Below are positions 1 through 7,214 of a DNA stretch of 23,650 nucleotides, piece by piece. The notes under the pieces are model-generated. The model did not search any database. It was not told the DNA's origin and saw nothing but the letters and a program-made list of their open reading frames with translations. The number at the start of each line of letters is the position of its first letter. Position 1 is the first letter of the stretch. The position numbers were made by a program, and so were the translations under genes. Origin of the DNA: Oscillospiraceae bacterium (lineage in GTDB: Bacteria; Bacillota; Clostridia; Oscillospirales; Ruminococcaceae); the NCBI GenBank assembly GCA_900770195.1, contig CAAGJI010000009.1, positions 1-23,650 of the forward strand, in the 5' to 3' direction.

Positions 1-47
1 ACCTCTCAGTCAGCTAAAGCTGACACCTCTCCTAAAAAAGAGAGGTT
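1..47 (+). repeat. Short dispersed hairpin repeat (copy 1)
   Basis: The order is ACCTCTC, a mini-hairpin GTCAGC-TAAA-GCTGAC (9-24), then ACCTCTC (25-31) pairing with GAGAGGT (40-46). The same order appears inverted at 23559-23606 with a different mini-hairpin (GCGAC/GTCGC). Both copies of ACCTCTC can pair with the single GAGAGGT, so two folds are possible. The element may begin before the window. No coding sequence is visible in it. Confidence 0.7.
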
Positions 48-87
48 TATATTCTATATTTTTGCAAAAAACAAATAAATATTTTTA

Positions 88-103
88 AAAATTGATTTCC
101 GTG
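88..103 (+). other. 16-bp sequence shared by two promoter regions
   Basis: AAAATTGATTTCCGTG lies between the repeat at 1-47 and the tyrS promoter, 14 bp before the -35 box. The identical 16 bp occur in reverse at 23534-23549, between the related repeat and the -35 box of the transporter gene. It is either the outer end of the repeat element or a binding site; the sequence alone does not decide. Confidence 0.55.
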
Positions 104-117
104 GTAAATAATTAGCC

Positions 118-146
118 TTGACAAATAGGTATAGATATGTTAAAAT
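118..146 (+). promoter_or_regulatory. tyrS promoter
   Basis: TTGACA (118-123), a 17-bp spacer and TAAAAT (141-146) form a near-consensus sigma-A promoter. Transcription should start near 153, leaving a leader of only about 34 nt before the tyrS start. The TTG of the -35 box is in frame with tyrS and could be mistaken for an upstream start codon. Confidence 0.85.
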
Positions 147-186
147 TAGTTATAACAAATATTTTAACAAAAAGGAGTATATCTCG

Positions 187-1404
187 ATGACTTTATACGA
201 AGAACTTAAACGTCGTGGACTTATTGCACAGGTTACAGATGAAAAGGAAATTTCTGAACTTATAAATAATGGTAAAGCGACATTCTATATAGGTTTCGAC
301 CCGACAGCTGACAGTCTTCATGTTGGACATTTTATGGCTCTTTGCCTTATGAAACGCCTTCAGATGGCAGGAAATAAACCTATCGCACTTCTTGGCGGCG
401 GTACAGGTATGATTGGTGACCCGTCTGGCAAAAGTGATATGAGAAAAATGCTTACAAAGGAAACTATTGAACATAATATCGAATGTTTCAAAAAGCAAAT
501 GTCAAGATTTATCGATTTTTCAGATGGCAAGGCTATGGTTGTAAACAATGGTGACTGGCTTTTAAACCTTAATTATATTGATGTTTTAAGAGAAGTCGGT
601 GCTTGCTTCAGCGTAAATAAAATGCTTACTTTTGAATGCTATAAGCAGAGAATGGAACGTGGTCTTACTTTTCTTGAATTTAACTATATGATTATGCAGA
701 GTTATGATTTCTATATGCTCTATCAGAAATATGGCTGTAATATGCAGTTTGGCGGTGATGATCAGTGGGCAAATATGCTCGGCGGTACTGAACTTATCAG
801 AAAGAAACTCGGAAAAGATGCTCACGCTATGACTATTACTCTTCTTCTTAATTCAGAAGGAAAGAAAATGGGTAAAACTGAAAAGGGTGCTGTCTGGCTT
901 GACCCTGAAAAAACTTCTCCTTATGAATTTTATCAGTATTGGAGAAATGTTCAGGATGCTGATGTTGTAAAGTGCCTTAAAATGCTTACATTTGTTCCTA
1001 TTGAAGAAATTGAAGAAATGGAAAAGACAATGGAAGGTGCAGAATTTAACAAGGCAAAAGAACTTCTTGCATTTGAACTTACAAAACTTGTTCACGGTGA
1101 AGAAGAAGCTAAAAAAGCCGATAAAGCCGCAAAAGATATTTTTCTCGGAGGCGGTTCAAGTGAAAATATGCCTTCTACTGAAATTCCAGCATCTGAAACA
1201 GAAGATGGCAAACTCGGAATATTGACTCTTCTTGTAAAGGCAGGTCTTGCTTCTTCAAACGGTGAAGGCAGAAGACTTGTTCAGCAGGGCGGTGTTTCAG
1301 TAAACGATACAAAAATAACTGACCCTAAAACAATGATAGACCTGAGTGGTGAAACTATTATTAAAAAAGGAAAGAAAGTTTTCCACAAAGTTATTTTGAA
1401 ATAA
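187..1404 (+). CDS. tyrS: Tyrosine--tRNA ligase (TyrRS)
   Basis: Cytosolic class Ic aminoacyl-tRNA synthetase that activates tyrosine with ATP and charges tRNA-Tyr. The 405-residue protein shows the HIGH-type motif as HVGH (residues 45-48), the GDDQW stretch (about 190-194) and the KMSKS-type loop as KMGKT (227-231). A C-terminal S4 RNA-binding domain follows (roughly 340-405, with a GGVSVN turn). This length is normal for the bacterial family. The ATG at 187 is chosen because AAAGGAG lies just upstream and because an in-frame TTG at 118 is the -35 box of the promoter. The gene has its own promoter and terminator, so it is a single-gene unit. Its leader is far too short for a T-box, although many Firmicutes tyrS genes carry one. 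Identity is secure. Confidence 0.97.
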   Translation: MTLYEELKRRGLIAQVTDEKEISELINNGKATFYIGFDPTADSLHVGHFMALCLMKRLQMAGNKPIALLGGGTGMIGDPSGKSDMRKMLTKETIEHNIECFKKQMSRFIDFSDGKAMVVNNGDWLLNLNYIDVLREVGACFSVNKMLTFECYKQRMERGLTFLEFNYMIMQSYDFYMLYQKYGCNMQFGGDDQWANMLGGTELIRKKLGKDAHAMTITLLLNSEGKKMGKTEKGAVWLDPEKTSPYEFYQYWRNVQDADVVKCLKMLTFVPIEEIEEMEKTMEGAEFNKAKELLAFELTKLVHGEEEAKKADKAAKDIFLGGGSSENMPSTEIPASETEDGKLGILTLLVKAGLASSNGEGRRLVQQGGVSVNDTKITDPKTMIDLSGETIIKKGKKVFHKVILK

Positions 1405-1422
1405 AATTCAGATTATATACCT

Positions 1423-1462
1423 GCTCCTCTCTTATTGTATTGTAAAGGGAGGAGCTTTTGTT
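1423..1462 (+). terminator. Intrinsic terminator of tyrS
   Basis: GCTCCTCTC (1423-1431) pairs with GGGAGGAGC (1447-1455), nine base pairs including one G-U. The stem is followed by TTTTGTT, 19 bp after the tyrS stop codon. Confidence 0.85.
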
Positions 1463-1679
1463 AATGAGGAATTAGGAGTGAGGAATGAGGAATTGTGGTG
1501 TCAGCTTCGCTGACGGATTTATTAACCCCTCCACCGCCGTAAGGCTTGACTTAGGGATAGGAACGCAAAAAGCTAAATTGCCCCTGGCAGGGGCTTCAAC
1601 CATAATTACCCTTACATTTTTAGTAACGTGGGGTGACTTGACTGCGGCGACATGCCACTTCCTAATTACTCATTCTTAA
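1461..1679. repeat. Large dispersed repeat with inverted ends (copy A)
   Basis: This fills most of the gene-free stretch between tyrS and the rplS promoter. It starts with repeated GAGGAATGAGGAATT-like words, then a mini-hairpin GTCAGC-TTC-GCTGAC (1500-1514) and AACCCCTCC. It ends with the approximate inverse, finishing in ACTCATTCTTAA. An internal hairpin GCCCCT-GGC-AGGGGC sits at 1580-1594. The 3' mini-hairpin looks decayed: GGCGAC is present without a clean partner. The related element at 11513-11734 has the same order. An open frame through it has no ribosome site or recognisable protein, so it is not called. It is probably a non-autonomous, MITE-like element. Confidence 0.7.
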
Positions 1680-1755
1680 AGCGTGCTGTTTTGTACGTAT
1701 GTTTGTTGTCAAATAAAGATTTTTTGTAAAAATGTAATTTTTTTTGAAAAAACAC

Positions 1756-1784
1756 TTGCATTTTTTTCTGAAATGTGGTATGAT
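1756..1784 (+). promoter_or_regulatory. rplS promoter (extended -10)
   Basis: TTGCAT (1756-1761), 17 bp, TATGAT (1779-1784), with TGG directly before the -10 as an extended -10. Transcription should start near 1791, giving a leader of about 126 nt. The same TGGTATRAT block occurs at the tig and PAP2 promoters. Confidence 0.8.
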
Positions 1785-1813
1785 ATAAAAGCATTTGAAT
1801 TCCGTACAGATGA

Positions 1814-1898
1814 TTTCTGTCTGTTCGAGGTTTAATGCCGAAAGACATTAAAACAGACAGTCCAATGCTGACAGGCGTTACGTCAGTAAGAATGTCAC
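1814..1898 (+). promoter_or_regulatory. Structured rplS 5' leader, possible L19 leader
   Basis: CTGTCTGTT (1817-1825) pairs with AACAGACAG (1852-1860). Nested inside, TTTAATG (1831-1837) pairs with CATTAAA (1846-1852). A second hairpin CTGAC (1868-1872)/GTCAG (1882-1886) follows, and the strong AGGAGG site comes just after. An L19 autoregulatory leader is an established Firmicutes RNA family at this position. I have not matched this sequence to that family's consensus, so the name rests on position and visible pairing. Confidence 0.55.
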
Positions 1899-1916
1899 AA
1901 AACTAGGAGGATAAAA

Positions 1917-2270
1917 ATGGACGCATTAAAATTAATCAGCGAAAGCAGCCTTAAAAAGGATGTACCTGTTGTTACAGTTGGTGACACAGTAAAAGTTCAC
2001 GTACTTATCAAAGAAGGCGACAAGAGCCGTATACAGGTATTTGAAGGTACTGTAATCGCTAAGAAGCACGGCGGCATTAACGAAACATTCACAGTAAGAA
2101 GAATTTCTTATGGCTGCGGTGTTGAACGTGTATTCCCACTCCACTCACCTGTTGTAAGCAAGGTTGAAGTTGTAAGACACGGTAAGGTAAGAAGAGCTAA
2201 GCTCTATTATTTACGTGGAAGAGTTGGTAAGGCAGCTAAGGTTAAGGAAGTTATTCGCAAGGATAACTAA
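1917..2270 (+). CDS. rplS: 50S ribosomal protein L19
   Basis: A 117-residue component of the large ribosomal subunit located near the interface with the 30S subunit. The family features are clear: the GDTVKVHVLIKEGDKSRIQ stretch near residue 22, the FEGTVIAKKHGG block, FTVRRISYGCGVERVFPLHSP in the middle, and the basic RRAKLYYLRGR tail. Length is typical. The ATG at 1917 follows AGGAGG with 6-nt spacing. The gene has its own extended -10 promoter and a folded leader, and the first strong terminator after it is at 2413-2446. It stands ahead of lepB-rbgA-rnhB-yraN, a common Firmicutes order. Confidence 0.97.
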   Translation: MDALKLISESSLKKDVPVVTVGDTVKVHVLIKEGDKSRIQVFEGTVIAKKHGGINETFTVRRISYGCGVERVFPLHSPVVSKVEVVRHGKVRRAKLYYLRGRVGKAAKVKEVIRKDN

Positions 2271-2299
2271 TCCGTACTTTATTCAGAATTGATTTTAAT

Positions 2300-2411
2300 T
2301 GCATTGCACGGGTCTTTTCATATTTTGAATACCCCTGCTTTGCAGTAAATCTGAATATTTTTAGCAGCTGTCTGCTGCTGTTTTAAGCAGAACGCACGAA
2401 GTTGCAATGTA
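2300..2411 (+). ncRNA. Folded non-coding stretch, candidate RNA
   Basis: This lies between rplS and lepB. A closing stem TGCATTGCA (2300-2308) pairs with TGCAATGTA (2403-2411), nine base pairs with one G-U. Inside are three hairpins in series. The first pairs GGGT (2310-2313) with ACCC (2331-2334), with an inner TTCA/TGAA stem. The second is CTGC-TTT-GCAG (2335-2345). The third is AGCAGC-TGTCT-GCTGCT (2363-2379). A strong terminator follows 1 nt later. No promoter of its own is obvious, so it may be the processed 3' end of the rplS transcript. I do not recognise it as a known RNA class. Confidence 0.4.
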
Positions 2412-2412
2412 T

Positions 2413-2446
2413 GGGCAGTATGTCAGTGGACTTACAGCCCTTTTTT
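2413..2446 (+). terminator. Intrinsic terminator after rplS and the folded stretch
   Basis: The stem 2413-2424/2429-2440 is GGGC, A-A mismatch, GTA/TAC, U-U mismatch, GTC/GAC, closed by an AGTG loop and followed by six T. The two symmetric mismatches make it distinctive. It should separate rplS from the lepB operon. Confidence 0.75.
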
Positions 2447-2456
2447 GCTTTATACT
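2427..2456 (+). promoter_or_regulatory. Possible promoter of the lepB operon
   Basis: TGGACT (2427-2432), 18 bp, TATACT (2451-2456). The -10 is good and the -35 weaker and overlapping the terminator hairpin. It would start transcription about 17 nt before the lepB start codon. It is offered because the preceding terminator requires some promoter here. Confidence 0.45.
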
Positions 2457-2479
2457 AATATGTACAGTGAGGTAGAAAT

Positions 2480-3151
2480 ATGAACGAAAAAGATGAAAAA
2501 GAAAATAAGACGGTCCCTCCTGTAAATGTATCTGAGAATGAAAAAAAGAAAAACACTCTGAAAGATTTTGGAGATTTACTTGAAACTACTTTGATTTCCT
2601 GTTTTTCTGTCATAGTTATTTTCAGTTTTCTGTTCAGACCTGTCATTGTTGACGGAAGATCTATGAACAATACTTTCAATGATGCCGACAGAGTTTTTAT
2701 GACTTCAATTTTTTACAAGCCGAAATGCGGCGATGTTGTTATTGTAAATCAGGATAAAGCTTATCTGCTTGATGAAAATGATGATATTTATTCCGCACAG
2801 GGGCTTGAAAAATGCATTATAAAAAGAGTTATTGCCGTTGGCGGACAGACTCTTGACATTGATTTCAACACAGGAACTGTCACAAGAGACGGCGAAGTGC
2901 TTGATGAAAAATATGTAAACGGTTCAACTGTTGTTGATGAAGGCGGTTTCAGCTTTCCTATAACAATTCCTGAAGGATATGTGTTTGTTATGGGTGACAA
3001 CAGAGAACACTCCACAGACAGCCGTTCAACGCTTGTGGGACTTGTTCCCGAGGACAACGTTTCAGGCAGAGTCGTTGCAAGATATTATCCGTTTTCAGAT
3101 TTTAAAATTATAAAAAATGATGACGGCATAGACGAAGGGAGCGTAGAATAA
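2480..3151 (+). CDS. lepB: Signal peptidase I (first of two)
   Basis: Membrane serine protease that removes signal peptides from Sec-exported proteins on the outer face. The 223-residue protein has a charged cytosolic tail of about 30 residues and one membrane segment (about 33-53). The catalytic Ser61 is in the DGRSM box and the catalytic Lys115 in IIKRVIAVGG. The C-terminal family box VFVMGDNREHSTDSR is near residue 170. Start ATG follows GAGGT (2469-2473). It heads a tightly packed operon: its stop codon overlaps the start of the second lepB by one base. The Ser/Lys dyad is intact, so it should be active. The long acidic and lysine-rich tail before the membrane helix is shared with its neighbour. 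Confidence 0.95.
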   Translation: MNEKDEKENKTVPPVNVSENEKKKNTLKDFGDLLETTLISCFSVIVIFSFLFRPVIVDGRSMNNTFNDADRVFMTSIFYKPKCGDVVIVNQDKAYLLDENDDIYSAQGLEKCIIKRVIAVGGQTLDIDFNTGTVTRDGEVLDEKYVNGSTVVDEGGFSFPITIPEGYVFVMGDNREHSTDSRSTLVGLVPEDNVSGRVVARYYPFSDFKIIKNDDGIDEGSVE

Positions 3152-3795
3152 TGGCTGAAAATACTGAAGAAATAATCCCGCAGAATGATGACGAAAAAAA
3201 CAAGCAGACAGAAAATGGTGCTGTAAAAGTCGAAAAGTTTCAGGTAGATTCAATTGAAATTGCTTTTGTTTTAATGACAGCACTTATGCTTATATTTACT
3301 TTTTTGTTTTCTGTTGTGTCAATTGATGGTCCGTCAATGCAGAATACTTTACATGACAAAGACAGAGTAATTATGAGAAAAGCATATTCCGATGTGAAAG
3401 ATTATGATGTTGTTATTATCGACTGTCATGAATCTAACCTGCTTGACACAGAAGGCAATGTTGTAACAATTGACAGCTATCTTGACGAAAACATTGTAAA
3501 AAGAGTAATGGCAACCGAAGGTCAGACAATCGATATTGATTTTGAATCGGGCGTCGTTTATGTTGACGGTGTTGAGGCAAGGTCTGATTTTACAAAAGAA
3601 CCTACAACATTAAACAGAGAAGCCTTCACCTATCCGCTGACTGTCCCGAAAGGATATGTTTTTGTTATGGGTGACAACAGAAATAACTCCCTCGACAGCC
3701 GAAGTCCTGAAGTGGGTCTTGTAAGTAAAGATGATATTTTGGGAAAAGTTATTTTCAGAATAGCACCTTTTGATTCAATAGGAAAAATAAAATAA
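3151..3795 (+). CDS. lepB: Signal peptidase I (second of two)
   Basis: A 214-residue paralogue of the preceding gene. It has an acidic cytosolic tail, one membrane segment (about 35-57), catalytic Ser62 in the DGPSM box and catalytic Lys117 in NIVKRVMATEG. VFVMGDNRNNSLDSR is the closing family motif. Start and stop overlap (TAATG) with the upstream lepB, implying coupled translation. Both copies keep the Ser/Lys dyad but differ through most of the sequence, so this is an old duplication and probably a division of substrates, not a recent repeat. RbgA follows 27 bp later behind a strong ribosome site. Confidence 0.95.
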   Translation: MAENTEEIIPQNDDEKNKQTENGAVKVEKFQVDSIEIAFVLMTALMLIFTFLFSVVSIDGPSMQNTLHDKDRVIMRKAYSDVKDYDVVIIDCHESNLLDTEGNVVTIDSYLDENIVKRVMATEGQTIDIDFESGVVYVDGVEARSDFTKEPTTLNREAFTYPLTVPKGYVFVMGDNRNNSLDSRSPEVGLVSKDDILGKVIFRIAPFDSIGKIK

Positions 3796-3822
3796 TTCAA
3801 AGGAACGGAGGAAACAGGCAAA

Positions 3823-4695
3823 ATGGCAGAAAATCTTATGAAAGATATTCAATGGTTTCCGGGACATATGACAAAAACAAGAAGAATGATACAGGCAAAT
3901 CTTTCTTCTGTTGATGCGGTTGTTGAAATTCTTGATGCAAGAATACCTGAAAGCAGCCGTAATCCTGAAATGGATAAGATGACAGCTGGCAAACCAAGAA
4001 TGTTTCTTCTTAATAAAAGTGACCTTGCATCTCCTGAAACAACCCAGAAATGGATGGATTATTTCAGAAAAAAAGGCATTCCTGCACTTGCTGTTGACTG
4101 CCGTTCGGGAAAAGGTCTTAATAAATTTGTTCCTACAATAAGAAATGAAGTTCTTGCAGAACAGATTGAAAGATGGAACAGAAAAGGAATGGTCGGAAAC
4201 GCTGTAAGAATTATGGTTGCAGGTATTCCGAACGTTGGCAAATCGTCATTTATAAACAGAATTGCAGGCGGTAAAAAGGCACAGGTTGCCGACAGACCGG
4301 GTGTTACACGCACAAAGCAATGGGTTCGCCTTGAAAAAGGTGTTGAACTCCTTGATCTCCCCGGCGTTTTGTGGCCGAAATTCGAGGATCAGACGGTTGC
4401 ACAGCATCTTGCTTTTACAGGTGCTATAAAAGATGATATAATGGATATTGAAAGCCTTGCGATGATACTTTTAAAATATCTTGCGGCAAATTATCCGAAT
4501 GCTTTTGAAAGATTTAAATTTGAACCTGACGCAGACGCAGAACCTCTTGCACTTCTTGAAAAAGTTGCTGCAAAAAGAGGTATGCTGATGTCAGGCGGTG
4601 TTGCCGATACTGAAAGAGCTGCCATTATGGTACTTGATGAATTCAGAAGCGGCAAACTTGGAAAAATTTCGATAGAATCTCCACAGGAAGTTTGA
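3823..4695 (+). CDS. rbgA: Ribosome biogenesis GTPase RbgA (YlqF)
   Basis: Cytosolic GTPase needed for late assembly of the 50S subunit in Firmicutes. The 290-residue protein shows the circularly permuted GTPase order typical of the YlqF/YawG class. The N-terminal IQWFPGHM comes first, then G4 NKSD (64-67), then G1 GIPNVGKSS (134-142), and G3 DLPG (178-181) followed by the WPKFED block. A C-terminal helical domain ends with a KRGMLMSGG motif. The ATG at 3823 follows ACGGAGG with good spacing; an ATG five codons later lies closer to the usual family start but has no better ribosome site. The next gene, rnhB, begins 1 bp after the stop. Confidence 0.96.
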   Translation: MAENLMKDIQWFPGHMTKTRRMIQANLSSVDAVVEILDARIPESSRNPEMDKMTAGKPRMFLLNKSDLASPETTQKWMDYFRKKGIPALAVDCRSGKGLNKFVPTIRNEVLAEQIERWNRKGMVGNAVRIMVAGIPNVGKSSFINRIAGGKKAQVADRPGVTRTKQWVRLEKGVELLDLPGVLWPKFEDQTVAQHLAFTGAIKDDIMDIESLAMILLKYLAANYPNAFERFKFEPDADAEPLALLEKVAAKRGMLMSGGVADTERAAIMVLDEFRSGKLGKISIESPQEV

Positions 4696-4696
4696 T

Positions 4697-5305
4697 ATGG
4701 AAGAAGTAATCAGATATGACTTTGATGAAAGCATCAGAAATGAATATGGTATTTTTTGCGGAACAGATGAAGCAGGCAGAGGGCCTCTTGCAGGCGATGT
4801 TTACGCAGCAGCCGTTATTTTAAATCCTGATGATGTCATTGAAGAAATAAATGACAGCAAAAAGCTTTCTGAAAAGAAAAGAGAAATGCTGTTTGACGTG
4901 ATAAAAGAAAAGGCTGTTTCCTGGTGCATTGCAACTGCTTCAGTTGAAGAAATTGAAGAGATAAATATTTTGAATGCAGCAATGCTTGCAATGAAACGTG
5001 CCGTTTCAGGGCTTGATGTAAAGCCTGAATTTATTCTTGTGGACGGCAATAAAGTCCCTGATGGTCTTGAAATAAAAGCCGACTGCCTTGTAAAAGGCGA
5101 TGCACTTTCCGCAAGCATTGGTGCTGCATCAATCCTTGCAAAAGTCGCAAGGGACAGATATATGAAGGAAATTGCCCTTAAATATCCCGAATACGGCTTT
5201 GAAAAACACAAAGGATATGGAACAAAACAGCACAGAGAGGCACTTCTGAAATATGGTCCCTGCCCTGTTCACAGAATGTCGTTCCTGAAAAAGATTTTAG
5301 GCTGA
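4697..5305 (+). CDS. rnhB: Ribonuclease HII
   Basis: Endonuclease that cuts RNA in RNA-DNA hybrids and starts removal of misincorporated ribonucleotides. The 202-residue protein has the GTDEAGRGPLAGDV box with catalytic Asp24 and Glu25. Asp116 is in ILVDGNKVP, and a further acidic residue lies in KGD near residue 135, ahead of the SIGAASILAKVARD motif that marks HII rather than HI. The C terminus carries YPEYGFEKHKGYGTKQH. The start is 1 bp after the rbgA stop, with AGGAAG inside the end of rbgA as ribosome site, so translation is coupled. Confidence 0.96.
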   Translation: MEEVIRYDFDESIRNEYGIFCGTDEAGRGPLAGDVYAAAVILNPDDVIEEINDSKKLSEKKREMLFDVIKEKAVSWCIATASVEEIEEINILNAAMLAMKRAVSGLDVKPEFILVDGNKVPDGLEIKADCLVKGDALSASIGAASILAKVARDRYMKEIALKYPEYGFEKHKGYGTKQHREALLKYGPCPVHRMSFLKKILG

Positions 5306-5307
5306 TC

Positions 5308-5691
5308 ATGGGAAATTCTTCAAAAAAAACAGGAAATATTGGGGAAGATTTCATTTGCGAGAAACTCCTTGAAAAGGGATATAATGTACTTGCAAGAAAC
5401 TACACAATAAAAGGCGGAGAAATTGACATAATCGCATCAAAAGATGACATTATCGCTTTTGTGGAAGTTAAAACAAGAAAAATAAACAGCCTGTCAAATG
5501 GCTATGACGCAGTTGACAGCAAAAAAATAAAGAGAATAATAAAAACAGCAGAGGATTATATCTGGAAAAACGGTGTTGAACTTCAGCCGAGATATGACAT
5601 TGCTGTGGTTATTCATAATAATGGTAAAATATGGAATTTTGACTACATAGAAAATGCATATGATGTGTCGGATTTCAATAATATATTTTAA
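5308..5691 (+). CDS. yraN: YraN family protein (UPF0102), endonuclease-like
   Basis: A 127-residue protein of the YraN/UPF0102 family. The restriction-endonuclease-like core is visible as GEDFICEKLLEKGYNVLARNY, then GGEIDIIA, then FVEVKTR, which supply the Glu/Asp/Glu-x-Lys metal-binding pattern of PD-(D/E)XK nucleases. The cellular function of the family is not well established; its usual place next to rnhB suggests nucleic-acid processing, which is inference. It starts 2 bp after rnhB and has only a weak ribosome site, so it is probably coupled to rnhB. Confidence 0.93.
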   Translation: MGNSSKKTGNIGEDFICEKLLEKGYNVLARNYTIKGGEIDIIASKDDIIAFVEVKTRKINSLSNGYDAVDSKKIKRIIKTAEDYIWKNGVELQPRYDIAVVIHNNGKIWNFDYIENAYDVSDFNNIF

Positions 5692-5705
5692 AAGGAAGGT
5701 TTTGT

Positions 5706-7199
5706 ATGTTTTATAAAAGTACAAGAAACAGTGACCTCAGAGTAGAAAGCAGCACAGCTATCTCTCAGGGTATTTCAGTTGACGGCGGACTTTTTGTCCC
5801 TGAAACAATTCCGTCTATTTCAATGGACGAACTTAAATCTCTTGCAGACAAATCTTATTCAGAAAGGGCTGCATATGTATTTGCAAAATATCTCACTGAC
5901 TTCACAGATGCAGAGATTCATTATTGTACAGACAATGCATATTCGGTAAAGAATTTCGACACTGAAAACATTGCTGAAATTGCAGAACTTTTTGACGGCA
6001 CATATATGCTTGAATTATGGCATGGTCCTACTTGTGCATTCAAGGATATGGCACTCCAGATTCTTCCATATTTCCTTACAACTTCTGTAAAGAAACTTAA
6101 TCTTAACAAAAAAGTTGTTATCCTCGTTGCAACATCAGGCGACACAGGCAAGGCTGCACTTGAAGGCTTCAAGGACGTTGAAGGCACACAGATAATGGTA
6201 TTCTACCCTGATGAAGGTGTAAGTTCAATGCAGAAGCGTCAGATGACAACTCAGGAAGGTTCAAACGTTGGTGTTTGTGCAATAAAGGGTAATTTTGACG
6301 ATTGCCAGAGCAATGTTAAAAAGATTTTCACAGACCCTGCAATGAAAGAAAGACTCGACAAAGCAGGTATGGCATTCTCAAGTGCAAATTCAATCAACTG
6401 GGGCAGACTTGTTCCGCAGGTTGTTTACTATGTTTCATCATATGTTACACTTGCTAAAAACGGCGAAATAAACTATGGTGATGAAATAAATGTTGTTGTT
6501 CCAACAGGTAACTTTGGTAATATCCTTGCTGCATATTATGCAAAGCATATGGGCGTTCCGATAAAGAAGCTTATCTGTGCATCAAACATCAACAATGTTT
6601 TAACTGATTTCATCAGAACAGGTGTTTATGACAGAAACAGAAAGTTCTATGCAACAACATCTCCTTCAATGGATATTCTTATTTCAAGTAACCTTGAAAG
6701 ACTTCTTTATCTCCTTACAAATGAAAATGATGAAAAGATAAAGGATTGGTTTGGAAAACTCGCAGCAGACGGCAAATATGAAGTTGATGATGATGTTAAA
6801 AAGGTTCTTTCAGAAGAATTCTGGGCAGGCTATTGCGATGACAACGGCACAAAGAATACAATAAAAGAAATTTTCGACAAGTATTCATATACTTGCGATA
6901 CACATACAGCTGTTGCAGTAAAGGTTTATGAAGATTATAAAGCTGAAACAGGCGACACAACAAAAACTCTTATTGCATCAACAGCAAGCCCATATAAATT
7001 CAGTTCAAGCGTTCTTGCAGCTATCGATCCTGAAAGCACAGGAATGGACGAATATGATATGGTTGAAAGAGTTCATCAGCTTTCAAATATTCCGGTTCCA
7101 AAGTCACTTGCTGACCTTAAAAACAAGGAAAGAAGATTTACAAAGGTTATCAGCAAGGATGAAATGGAAGATTTCGTTGCTGAAAGTCTTGGTCTTTAA
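5706..7199 (+). CDS. thrC: Threonine synthase
   Basis: PLP enzyme converting O-phosphohomoserine to threonine and phosphate. At 497 residues it is the long form with its own N-terminal domain (YKSTRNSDLRVESSTAISQGIS). The PLP-binding lysine is Lys113 in CAFKDMALQ, and the phosphate-binding loop TSGDTGKAA is at 143-151. The middle contains SANSINWGRLVPQ and NVVVPTGNFGNILAAY, both characteristic of this type. The gene follows yraN by 14 bp with AAAGGAAGG as ribosome site and is followed 15 bp later by a phosphoesterase. No other threonine gene is adjacent. I see no specific leader upstream. Confidence 0.96.
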   Translation: MFYKSTRNSDLRVESSTAISQGISVDGGLFVPETIPSISMDELKSLADKSYSERAAYVFAKYLTDFTDAEIHYCTDNAYSVKNFDTENIAEIAELFDGTYMLELWHGPTCAFKDMALQILPYFLTTSVKKLNLNKKVVILVATSGDTGKAALEGFKDVEGTQIMVFYPDEGVSSMQKRQMTTQEGSNVGVCAIKGNFDDCQSNVKKIFTDPAMKERLDKAGMAFSSANSINWGRLVPQVVYYVSSYVTLAKNGEINYGDEINVVVPTGNFGNILAAYYAKHMGVPIKKLICASNINNVLTDFIRTGVYDRNRKFYATTSPSMDILISSNLERLLYLLTNENDEKIKDWFGKLAADGKYEVDDDVKKVLSEEFWAGYCDDNGTKNTIKEIFDKYSYTCDTHTAVAVKVYEDYKAETGDTTKTLIASTASPYKFSSSVLAAIDPESTGMDEYDMVERVHQLSNIPVPKSLADLKNKERRFTKVISKDEMEDFVAESLGL

Positions 7200-7214
7200 T
7201 AAAAATATCTACAG

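Noticed and set aside
1485..1679. 64-codon open frame after tyrS
   Set aside because: It lies entirely inside the dispersed repeat and spans its hairpins; no ribosome site or recognisable protein.
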